The notes under the pieces are model-generated. The model was not told the DNA's origin. It searched no databases and worked only from the letters and a program-made list of their open reading frames with translations. The position numbers and the translations under genes are program-made. Shown here in pieces: positions 17,033-23,733 of a stretch of 64,000 bases of DNA. How positions within the stretch are numbered: the stretch's first letter is position 1; each line of letters starts with the position of its first letter. Origin of the DNA: Rhabdobacter roseus (lineage in GTDB: Bacteria; Bacteroidota; Bacteroidia; Cytophagales; Spirosomataceae); contig NZ_JACHGF010000013.1 in assembly GCF_014202275.1 (NCBI RefSeq), positions 56,490-120,489 of the forward strand, written 5' to 3'.

Positions 17033-17998
17033 TCAGATTTGAAATGAAGGGCCGAATACTTTTTGCCAGTAATACACGGTCTTCTCCTTGGTGGTGGCCG
17101 CCAAAGCGGCATCTATCGCATCGCCCGCGTCAATAGCCGCATCGACGATTTGATCGGCCTGGGCTGAGGTATACAGCCTGGAGGCGTTATTTTTTGAATT
17201 AACGGGATCAATGATCCTGACGCGGTCGGAGTAGGTGGGGATCGAGGAAGCCGGGAAGTAATCAGTGAATGCGATGCGTTCGCGTAGGTTGGAAGTAGCT
17301 AGGTAGGTGAAGAAGTTCTGCAGGGCCTCAGGATAATCTGAAAAGTTTTTCCCGTCATCCAGCAGTCTGGCCATCACCAGTTCGACCATAAACGATTTGA
17401 ATTTGAAATCGGTACGCTCAGATTTCATGTTTCGCACCCAGAATTTGGCAAGGCGAATCACCTGCGCAAAGTGGGTCTCCTGTTGGGCCTTGCGCTTGCG
17501 GATGAACTCAAGGTGCCTGGGGATGCACGTTTCCAGGAATGAACCGTCCTGCTGGCTCACCAGGCTACCGTACCAATCCGGATCGCCGGAATAAATGACT
17601 GGCACAACGTCCACGTTTAGTCCTGTTCGTGCGAAGGAAATTGTGACGCAGTAGGTCTGGGGTTTTACCTGCGCCTCATTCATATTTGGAAAAGCTTTTC
17701 TAAGCCTTGCCGCCAAATACTCCAAGAGGCTGTCGATATCGGAAGGCATGTCAGAGCCACTCACGTAACATGCCATGTCTATGTCGTTGAGCGTTCTGAG
17801 GGCTGTGCCTTTTGCCAGACTACCGGACAGCAAGATTTTCTTTAATGCGTAATCAGGATGTTCAGAAAGATATGCTGTTACCCTTTCCCGGACCCGTCTT
17901 GCCTGTTCTCGATAGGTGTCGGCTCTATCTTTTGGAAGATTTACTCTTTCCTTGGCGAATTGCACAATATCTTGGTGTGAAACGTGTTCTCTTGCCAT
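17033..17998 (-). CDS. cdnC: CD-NTase (CBASS cyclic-oligonucleotide synthase, CdnC/CdnD type)
   Basis: A 321-aa nucleotidyltransferase. The active site shows G59-S60 in LLSGSLAKGT, D72 and D74 in LNDIDMACYV, and D130 in GLNVDVVPVI. The C-terminal half is a helical domain as in OAS-like enzymes (AKFWVRNMK, FKSFMVELVM). It would make a cyclic di- or trinucleotide when the HORMA partner is activated. The presence of HORMA and TRIP13 genes points to the CdnC/CdnD clades; the exact product cannot be read from the sequence. An 80-nt gap separates it from the second nucleotidyltransferase upstream. Confidence 0.85.
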   Translation of the reverse strand: MAREHVSHQDIVQFAKERVNLPKDRADTYREQARRVRERVTAYLSEHPDYALKKILLSGSLAKGTALRTLNDIDMACYVSGSDMPSDIDSLLEYLAARLRKAFPNMNEAQVKPQTYCVTISFARTGLNVDVVPVIYSGDPDWYGSLVSQQDGSFLETCIPRHLEFIRKRKAQQETHFAQVIRLAKFWVRNMKSERTDFKFKSFMVELVMARLLDDGKNFSDYPEALQNFFTYLATSNLRERIAFTDYFPASSIPTYSDRVRIIDPVNSKNNASRLYTSAQADQIVDAAIDAGDAIDAALAATTKEKTVYYWQKVFGPSFQI

Positions 17999-18078
17999 AA
18001 ATTTATGTTTTAGTGGTGTTTGTATTGCATTGGTTGAATTGTTTTTAAGCTTTGTGCCGGTAAATAATGTATCTCCAA

Positions 18079-19164
18079 TCAGTCCATATCGGCGAACATG
18101 GTCATCAAAAAGGGAGGGTTTTCATTCCATCTTTCCAAGTCGTCGAGAAGCCTTGCCCGCAAGCGGTACTTACTTCTCTCGGATAGCGAAGCCATTAAAT
18201 TATTATTTCCGTTAGCCACATCCTGCACCGTTTGATTACTGAGCTTATCGGCCAAGTATTCCATGCAAAATCGAAGGTTTGCCGCCCTTGATGATTGGCC
18301 GCCTCTTTTTTTCAATGCCATTGGCACAATTTGATTTATAAGGGCCGTAGGAAGATTTAAATTATTGGCTAGCTTGTAGGTCTTGAGCAACCGGATTGCG
18401 TCGCGCACTTGTGGCTGGCCAACGGGTAATTGGTTGTGCTTGCCTACATTCGTCTTCTGGTGTTTTCGGTTTCTCTGACTCCAAATGGTTAAATCTCCGG
18501 TTTCCGCGTAGTTGTCACGGCCGCGTGTCGGCATGACATCCACCCGGAGGAGGGTGCCGTCCGGCCGGTCAACGAGTACCCCAACTGTGTAATTCTGCTG
18601 CCGAACAGTGCACCCAGGCCCCTCAAATTTTTCCCTCAATGTATCAAAGAAAAGCTCGTGCAGTTGCTCCATGGTCCCGCTGCCAGGTTTGACGACAAAA
18701 GCAACATCGTAATCAGAAACGGAATTCACTGCCGTCCGCTTGGCCACTGATCCTGTTCGTATGGGTTTACCGATTAGTTTGCTGGCAAGGGCAATGGATA
18801 AAAAATCACACACTTTCTGGACCGCTGCCAAGTCGAACCTCGTCAGTTTGTTCTTTAGATCGAGTTTCGATTTCACCAGGATTTCGTCCAGGAAGTCATT
18901 TTGATTGAATCGCTGACTTCCTGCATTGTTTTCATACGCAAGCACTGACCCTAAAAAGCCCGCACTTCCCCCCAGGCAAACCCCTAAAATGGCGTGATTC
19001 AGCGCCTGATTTGTTTGATAATGAGCCTTCAAGTTATCCCAGGTCACTTCGTAACCAGCCTGTCTCATGGATAATACCTGGCCAATCAAATCAGCGACAA
19101 GGAATGTACCTCCCCCAATGGCTGCTCCTTTGAGCGTAGTTTTGACAATTCTTTCATTCATCAT
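18079..19164 (-). CDS. Nucleotidyltransferase with two N-terminal membrane segments, CBASS-associated
   Basis: A 361-aa protein. Two glycine-rich hydrophobic helices occupy about residues 12-31 and 57-77 and probably form a membrane hairpin. A nucleotidyltransferase domain follows: G138-S139 in IRTGSVAKRT, D151 and D153 in VSDYDVAFVV, and D209 in LLRVDVMPT, so all catalytic positions are kept. Helical C-terminal segments (RDAIRLLKTYKLAN) resemble OAS/CD-NTase helices. It lies between the 81-aa gene and the CD-NTase on the same strand. It may be a second synthase, or a membrane effector with a nucleotide-handling domain. The membrane part on a CD-NTase-like enzyme is unusual. Confidence 0.65.
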   Translation of the reverse strand: MMNERIVKTTLKGAAIGGGTFLVADLIGQVLSMRQAGYEVTWDNLKAHYQTNQALNHAILGVCLGGSAGFLGSVLAYENNAGSQRFNQNDFLDEILVKSKLDLKNKLTRFDLAAVQKVCDFLSIALASKLIGKPIRTGSVAKRTAVNSVSDYDVAFVVKPGSGTMEQLHELFFDTLREKFEGPGCTVRQQNYTVGVLVDRPDGTLLRVDVMPTRGRDNYAETGDLTIWSQRNRKHQKTNVGKHNQLPVGQPQVRDAIRLLKTYKLANNLNLPTALINQIVPMALKKRGGQSSRAANLRFCMEYLADKLSNQTVQDVANGNNNLMASLSERSKYRLRARLLDDLERWNENPPFLMTMFADMD

Positions 19165-19225
19165 TCGGTGTAAAATTATTTATCTCGAATTCTTTCCACT
19201 TTTGGTAATATCATTTCACCGTAGC

Positions 19226-19471
19226 CTAACGCTCTGAAGAAGACTGAGAGAGTACCGTTCCCGCCATTGTCTTTGTTTTCTCGCTGTATTTAGAGCTTGT
19301 CAGTACTTTCGCGGCGACATCCTCCATGTCTTTGCCAGTCTGATACCCCTTGTTCGCCTGAGAAAGTGCCGAACCTGCCAATTTTTTTGCTATTGCTGAA
19401 GAACCTGGATCTGCCAGAATCTTAGCTGCTTCTGACGCGACTGATGAGGATGTTATTTTCTTGTTTGCCAT
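19226..19471 (-). CDS. Small Ala/Ser-rich conserved protein (81 aa), first gene of the CBASS-like operon
   Basis: Reads MANKKITSSSVASEAAKILA and contains an internal repeat: SSAIAKKLAGSALSQAN (about residues 24-40) is echoed by SEKTKTMAGTVLSQSS (about 63-78). I recognise this as a common small bacterial protein without known function. Two similar helical units are predicted, and there is no membrane segment. It is the first gene read leftwards from the palindromic control region shared with the XRE gene, 61 nt ahead of the membrane nucleotidyltransferase. A role as adaptor or antitoxin-like partner would be guesswork. Confidence 0.6.
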   Translation of the reverse strand: MANKKITSSSVASEAAKILADPGSSAIAKKLAGSALSQANKGYQTGKDMEDVAAKVLTSSKYSEKTKTMAGTVLSQSSSER

Positions 19472-19550
19472 CTTGATGTTGCTTTGAGGTGTTTACTGAG
19501 GCAAAGCAACCTCTTATAATTTTAAAATGCAAACATTTTTTTAAAAATAT

Positions 19551-19590
19551 GTGTCAAGTTTAACAAACACTTGTTTGTTAAACTTGACAC
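19551..19590. promoter_or_regulatory. Large palindromic operator between the CBASS-like operon and the XRE regulator
   Basis: Perfect 18-bp arms GTGTCAAGTTTAACAAAC (19551-19568) and reverse complement (19573-19590) with a 4-nt centre ACTT. The right arm includes the TTG promoter element of the XRE gene. The left arm shows a TTG on the minus strand that could serve the leftward operon. Very likely the binding site of the XRE protein. Confidence 0.8.
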
Positions 19591-19614
19591 TATTATAAAT
19601 ATTATATATCTTTG
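19584..19614 (+). promoter_or_regulatory. Promoter of the XRE/ImmA pair
   Basis: TTG 19584-19586 and TATCTTTG 19607-19614 with a 20-nt spacer match the Bacteroidota consensus. The start of transcription would fall at about 19618-19622, on or next to ATG 19618, so the mRNA may be leaderless or translation may begin at ATG 19627. Confidence 0.7.
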
Positions 19615-19617
19615 TAC

Positions 19618-19986
19618 ATGAACAAGATGGATCAAACCACCCTCTACGCAAAGGTGGGCCAGAACATAAGGTCATTTCGAACCAGGATGGACATGAGTCA
19701 GGGAGATTTAGCTTTGAAGATCAACTTAAGTCGCACTTCGGTTGTCAATATCGAACAGGGACGTCAGCATCCATCTTTATATTTGCTATGGCAGATATCA
19801 GAAGCTTTAAAGGTTAGCATCTTTGACCTTATTCCTGTAAATCATGCAAATACTTCTGCCTCAGAGCTACTATCTCAGACTAGCAAAAATATATTACAGA
19901 TAATAGATAGATCTGCCGTCTCTGAGAGTTCTCTTGAGAAACTAAAAAACCTAACCCAAAAGATAATCGCTCCTGATCATGAATAA
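19618..19986 (+). CDS. XRE-family HTH repressor (CapH-like)
   Basis: A 122-aa protein with an N-terminal helix-turn-helix (VGQNIRSFRTRMDMSQGDLA, then LSRTSVVNIEQGRQHPSLYLLWQISEAL) and a C-terminal tail of about 50 residues. It overlaps the peptidase gene by 8 nt. CBASS operons can be controlled by CapH (HTH repressor) and CapP (metallopeptidase that cleaves CapH after DNA damage), and this pair has the same architecture and is divergent from the CBASS-like operon. It probably binds the 40-bp palindrome and represses both directions. ATG 19618 or 19627 is possible; the promoter position may favour 19627. Confidence 0.8.
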   Translation: MNKMDQTTLYAKVGQNIRSFRTRMDMSQGDLALKINLSRTSVVNIEQGRQHPSLYLLWQISEALKVSIFDLIPVNHANTSASELLSQTSKNILQIIDRSAVSESSLEKLKNLTQKIIAPDHE

Positions 19987-20521
19987 GAAAAAGTTAAAGC
20001 AGATCGAAGAGTGTACCAACCAACTCCTGACACGGCACAACCTGTATTCTATTCCTGTGGACGTTGAATCGTTGGCAGCAGCACTTCATTTAGACATTAT
20101 TGAGCATGATCTAAACCAAGAGATTTCAGGCCTACTGATTACGGCAGAAAATATATCAACAATAGGGGTAAACTCAAACAATAGTCCCACTAGGAGAAGG
20201 TTTACAATCGCGCATGAAATTGGGCATTACGTTCTAGGCCATCAACGAGAAGGCGTATTTATTGATAAGCCTAATAATTTGTATACAATCATTTATAGAG
20301 ATCAAAATTCATCTACTGGTGAGTATCTTCAAGAAAGGGAAGCCAATGCTTTCGCAGCTGCTCTCTTAATGCCTAAAGAATTGATTCACTCCTGCTTAAA
20401 GAATACAAAATTCGATTTTGAAGACCCGAACTTGGATGTAATCTCTGAATTGGCAGATAAATTTGAAGTAAGTAATCAAGCTATGGGATTTCGGCTGTCT
20501 AATTTGAATCTACTTTGGTAG
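19979..20521 (+). CDS. ImmA/IrrE-type zinc metallopeptidase (CapP-like)
   Basis: A 180-aa peptidase with H79-E80-IG-H83 in FTIAHEIGHYVLGH and the downstream REANAFAAALLMP, which supplies the third zinc ligand in ImmA/IrrE proteins. It overlaps the XRE gene by 8 nt, so the two are co-translated. In ImmA/ImmR and CapP/CapH pairs the peptidase cleaves the partner repressor upon DNA damage or phage signals, inducing the adjacent system. Here the induced target would be the divergent CBASS-like operon. Base use is AT-rich like the XRE gene. Function assignment to the family is firm; the link to CBASS is from position and palindrome. Confidence 0.85.
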   Translation: MNKKKLKQIEECTNQLLTRHNLYSIPVDVESLAAALHLDIIEHDLNQEISGLLITAENISTIGVNSNNSPTRRRFTIAHEIGHYVLGHQREGVFIDKPNNLYTIIYRDQNSSTGEYLQEREANAFAAALLMPKELIHSCLKNTKFDFEDPNLDVISELADKFEVSNQAMGFRLSNLNLLW

Positions 20522-20626
20522 ATTCCACTAACTGTTTCTTCAAGAGCTACTTGAGTATCAAAAATTATGGATAAATCTGGATTAAGAGGTTAGCTTGGGT
20601 ATGTCCTAATAAAGTATGGAGTGCAT

Positions 20627-20669
20627 CAGAAAGTGTAGAGTATTCATACCACCTCATGTACACTTTCTG
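20627..20669. repeat. Inverted repeat downstream of the peptidase gene
   Basis: Arms CAGAAAGTGTA (20627-20637) and TACACTTTCTG (20659-20669), 21-nt loop. It could be a weak terminator or an old element end. The rest of 20522-20780 holds no recognisable gene. Confidence 0.4.
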
Positions 20670-20780
20670 GATCCCTTACTAGTGTGATCGGCCTAAAATC
20701 GGTATAGAGCTTTCGGAAAACATAGGGTTCTTGAATGAAGTAAATGGCCAAAGATTTCCTCCAAGGGCTTCTGATCCTCT

Positions 20781-20880
20781 GGGCGTTCCCCTACGGGTCG
20801 GGCTATCCGTTGCAAGTCCTCACCGGTTCGCCGGTGCGATCGTGCCTCGCTCCGGGCTTTCCACTACTATCCCTAACGCG
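20781..20880 (+). ncRNA. GC-rich structured element (unknown RNA or repeat)
   Basis: A 100-nt GC-rich island in AT-rich surroundings. It has GCGTT near the start and AACGC at the end, a CACCGG-TTCG-CCGGTG hairpin with a UUCG tetraloop (20821-20836) and CCC-CTAC-GGG (20788-20797). I recall very similar sequence (GGGCGTTCCCCTACGGGTCGG... ending TATCCCTAACGCG) in many Bacteroidota genomes but cannot name it. A noncoding element is more likely than the 73-codon frame that crosses it. Confidence 0.35.
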
Positions 20881-20976
20881 ATGCATTACACAGCTTTTTC
20901 TTCCCTTCTATTCTTTCGAATGAATAGATGGACAACTGCTATCTGCACGTGAAAAGTCATCAACAATCCCCCATCC

Positions 20977-22065
20977 TCAATTCTTCCCTTTATAATTAAA
21001 CACACTCTGGGCCACGTAAGCCTCTGGATTAATATCTGCATATCCGTAGTCAACGTATAGATCGGCGCGCAGAAAATCCTTTAATTTCTGGGTTTCAGTA
21101 AGAATGGCCTTTTTCTGTTGCTGGGAGAAGGAGGGATAGAACTGGCTCAATTGATTGGAAGCGTAAGATACCAGGTCTGCAATATCCGATTGAAACATGG
21201 CTTCGAGCCGCTGGTTCATCTCTGCTTTCTTTTCCTCTTTTTCCAGTTCTTCTGGTGGAGTTTTTGGCCTGATCGAGAACTCTATGCCTACCGTGGCCCG
21301 GCCTTTCATCATGGGTTCATAGGAGACATCCAGGCTGGTGTGTTCGTTAATTTGCTCCAACGAGAGGTCAATTACCCGCTGCCGGAGGGCCGAGTAATTG
21401 TCGTAAGATTTTTCCAAGGCCCCAACGGCCTGGCGGAGGTTTTTCAAACTTACCCGCCATGTACCTGTTCCCCGATACTTGGCCAGATTGGCAAATAGTA
21501 ATTGCGCGTATTTGCTGCTGAGGATAAGGGCCTCTTCGTATCCATACTGTGCGTAGCCGCTACCCAGAAACAGAAATACCGGAATGGCCGCATGGTACAT
21601 CGTCAGTTCGATGATGCCTTTTTGGGGCCAGTACTCGGCCATTGGAAAGACTACTACATTGGAATGTTTGCCGCTCTCGTCCTCCCAACTGATCGTCCGC
21701 TTTTGAATGAGGTCGATGGCGGACTGAATGCTGGAGTTTGGGTGCCCCTTGATAATCTCCGAATAATGGAACCTGAATTTGAGTTCTTCGTAAGGCTTGA
21801 TCTTAACCTTATCTATCGCCTGGATATTGCGAATCTCGCGTAGTACCAGCCAATACAATCGTCGCTCGAAGAAACCGAAGTCGGTTGTACTGGTAAGCAA
21901 TTTGAGCGGCTCACGGATGAGGATTTTCTTATTGTTCGGTGCTCGAAGGACGATCGTTTCGGGATTTGTTGCGACCGGAGCTGTAATGGTGGTACTCTCG
22001 AAAATAAGCGATAGCTGGCTATTCGAGAGTTGAAGTGACTGGTTTGATTGCGATAGTATACCCAT
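20977..22065 (-). CDS. repB: RepB-family (Rep_3) plasmid replication initiator
   Basis: A 362-aa protein with the double winged-helix layout of Rep_3 initiators: LTSTTDFGFFERRLYWLVLREI at the start of the first domain and SSKYAQLLFANLAKYRGTG at the second (LYxxLxxYRxxG-like pattern), then the charged segment EELEKEEKKAEMNQRLEAM. It would bind the 17-bp iterons at 22.2-22.5 kb, just upstream of its own start, to open the origin and to repress itself. The pair is strong evidence that the DNA replicates, or once replicated, as a plasmid. Confidence 0.85.
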   Translation of the reverse strand: MGILSQSNQSLQLSNSQLSLIFESTTITAPVATNPETIVLRAPNNKKILIREPLKLLTSTTDFGFFERRLYWLVLREIRNIQAIDKVKIKPYEELKFRFHYSEIIKGHPNSSIQSAIDLIQKRTISWEDESGKHSNVVVFPMAEYWPQKGIIELTMYHAAIPVFLFLGSGYAQYGYEEALILSSKYAQLLFANLAKYRGTGTWRVSLKNLRQAVGALEKSYDNYSALRQRVIDLSLEQINEHTSLDVSYEPMMKGRATVGIEFSIRPKTPPEELEKEEKKAEMNQRLEAMFQSDIADLVSYASNQLSQFYPSFSQQQKKAILTETQKLKDFLRADLYVDYGYADINPEAYVAQSVFNYKGKN

Positions 22066-22220
22066 TCCCTAACATATAATAGTAATTGCAAGGTAATAGG
22101 TTAGTTTTCCCTAACAAACAAAATTTTTAATGTTATTGATAAATGATTGAAATACAACAATATATATGACAGTCTATTATATTTCTTGTCCATTTTGCCC
22201 TAGTAAACTGCTATAATTCG

Positions 22221-22520
22221 ACTATTATCTGTTAGGGTTAGCCTAGTATTCCGCATAAGATTGACCTAGAATTTACAAATCACAAACCCTTTGTAAGGCT
22301 GTATAGAGTCTCAGGAGAGAATGTGGATAACTATTGATATGTAGGCTTTTAGGGGCATATGTTGTGCTCCGATTACTATCATCTGTTAGGGATAGGACTA
22401 TCATCTGTTAGACTTCCGACTATCATCTGTTAGGGATAGGACTATCATCTGTTAGGGTTCGACTATCATCTGTTAGGGTATTACTATCATTTGTTAGGCT
22501 TCGACTATTATCTGTTAGGG
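22221..22520. repeat. Iteron array of the plasmid replication origin
   Basis: Eight copies of the 17-mer ACTATCATCTGTTAGGG or near variants. One lies alone at 22221-22237. Seven are in tandem at 22375, 22397, 22419, 22441, 22462, 22483 and 22504. Spacing is 22, 22, 22, 21, 21, 21 nt, so all sit on one face of the helix. They are the probable RepB binding sites. The short spacing excludes a CRISPR array. Confidence 0.9.
22322..22330 (-). promoter_or_regulatory. DnaA box left of the iterons
   Basis: TGTGGATAA, the exact complement of the consensus TTATCCACA, lies 45 nt left of the tandem iterons. Confidence 0.7.
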
Positions 22521-22529
22521 ATAGGTAAG

Positions 22530-22538
22530 TTATCCACA
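22530..22538 (+). promoter_or_regulatory. DnaA box right of the iterons
   Basis: Perfect TTATCCACA 10 nt after the last iteron. An AT-rich stretch at 22570-22670, with runs of A and T, follows and is a likely unwinding element. A third box, TGTGGATAA, is at 22679-22687. Confidence 0.75.
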
Positions 22539-22799
22539 TGCAACTCACTTACAAACAGCCACATATGAGCGAACTGAAATTCTATAATATCTTAATAGTC
22601 TTATCAGTCAATAAAAATGATTTTTATAATTTAAAAAATAATAAGATTAATAGGTCATTGAAGGTTGTTTTGAGTTTGTGTGGATAACTTAGGCTTGGGA
22701 AGACGAAGAGAAAGAAAAATCAAAAAAGGGTTGAGTATAATTTTTATAAATTTCCCTTTAAGGGAAACATACCAAATACTAAACATAATAGGAAAGTAT

Positions 22800-23612
22800 A
22801 TGGAAGACCAACCTTCTCATGCCAAACGCAAACAGTATGAACCGCACGTTTACGCCCGGCTCCTTGGCGAACTCACTCAGCTGATGGATGATGTCCCTAA
22901 ACTCTACCCCGACCGTAACGTGTGGGATATTGAGGGCGACTGGAACGCCACGGGCGTCATCTACTTCGTTGATGCAGCTCATAAACCTCTTTTTAGCAGC
23001 ATTAAAGATTTTGATTGTCGCACCATTAAGCTCGTCAACTTAGGGCGTCCTGCCGCCCGGATCACTTTCTACCGAAAACACCGTTATTGGCTGCTTAAAG
23101 ATAAGGACATACCTTTAGACCAGAAGATCGAGCAGATCAGGGCTTACCTTGAAAATTTAGCTGTAAAAAGTCAGGATCTGGAAGATAAGATTGATGGCAT
23201 GACTCAACCGAAGCGCAGGGAGGCCATGGAAACGATTCACCGAAACCAAAAAGAAATAAGTACTTGGCATTCCATACTGGACAACATCACCGATTATGAG
23301 CTCGCCCTTTCCAATTATAGCCGGCTGCATTTTTACGTTACTGTCAACTATAAGTACCGCTTGGAATCCGGGGAGTATGCTAACGAACAGGAACATTTGC
23401 TAAACCCCCAGCGCGACCGGGCAGGCAATGTTACTCAGCTTCGCTACAACATTATCTTTGTAGATCCGGTGGAAATCCTTCGTGATCACCCCTATCAGAA
23501 CCGCGAGGTCGAGGGTTTCTTGAATAATTTCCCCATCAAATCAGAAATGGGTCGTAATACTATTTATGCCCGGCCCCGACCTGAAAATGTATCAATCGAG
23601 AAATTCAAATGA
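22800..23612 (+). CDS. Hypothetical plasmid protein of 270 aa
   Basis: I do not recognise the family. I chose ATG 22800 (MEDQPSHAKRKQYEPHVYAR); an earlier in-frame start at 22680 would read through the origin region and gives a biased, non-conserved leader. The protein is soluble, has a helical middle with charged residues (DQKIEQIRAYLENLAVKSQDLEDKIDG) and a C-terminal part that looks globular (YRLESGEYANEQEHL). No membrane segment or catalytic motif is evident. It sits directly beside the replication origin and points away from repB, so a role in replication control, copy number or maintenance is conceivable. Codon use is like that of the plasmid backbone. Confidence 0.6.
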   Translation: MEDQPSHAKRKQYEPHVYARLLGELTQLMDDVPKLYPDRNVWDIEGDWNATGVIYFVDAAHKPLFSSIKDFDCRTIKLVNLGRPAARITFYRKHRYWLLKDKDIPLDQKIEQIRAYLENLAVKSQDLEDKIDGMTQPKRREAMETIHRNQKEISTWHSILDNITDYELALSNYSRLHFYVTVNYKYRLESGEYANEQEHLLNPQRDRAGNVTQLRYNIIFVDPVEILRDHPYQNREVEGFLNNFPIKSEMGRNTIYARPRPENVSIEKFK

Positions 23613-23689
23613 AAAGTATAATATCCTAAAATTTTAAAATTATAAAATAATAATGTTTTGATATTATATGATTTTGAAATATCAAACTA

Positions 23690-23720
23690 TTGATTTCACG
23701 AAAAAGAAATACTAGCTTTA
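23690..23720 (+). promoter_or_regulatory. Promoter of the AlbA_2 gene
   Basis: TTG 23690-23692, 20-nt spacer, TAGCTTTA 23713-23720 (one mismatch to TAnnTTTG). An AT-rich motif TTTTGAAATATCAAA (about 23672-23686), related to palindromes elsewhere in the window, lies immediately upstream. The predicted transcript starts only a few nt before ATG 23734. Confidence 0.5.
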
Positions 23721-23733
23721 CAGACCAAAATTC

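Noticed and set aside
20731..20952. A 73-codon plus-strand ORF
   Set aside because: It crosses the GC-rich structured element, and the protein sequence has no support.
22375..22520. Possible CRISPR array
   Set aside because: Repeats are 17 nt with 4-5 nt gaps and lie beside a RepB gene, so they are iterons.
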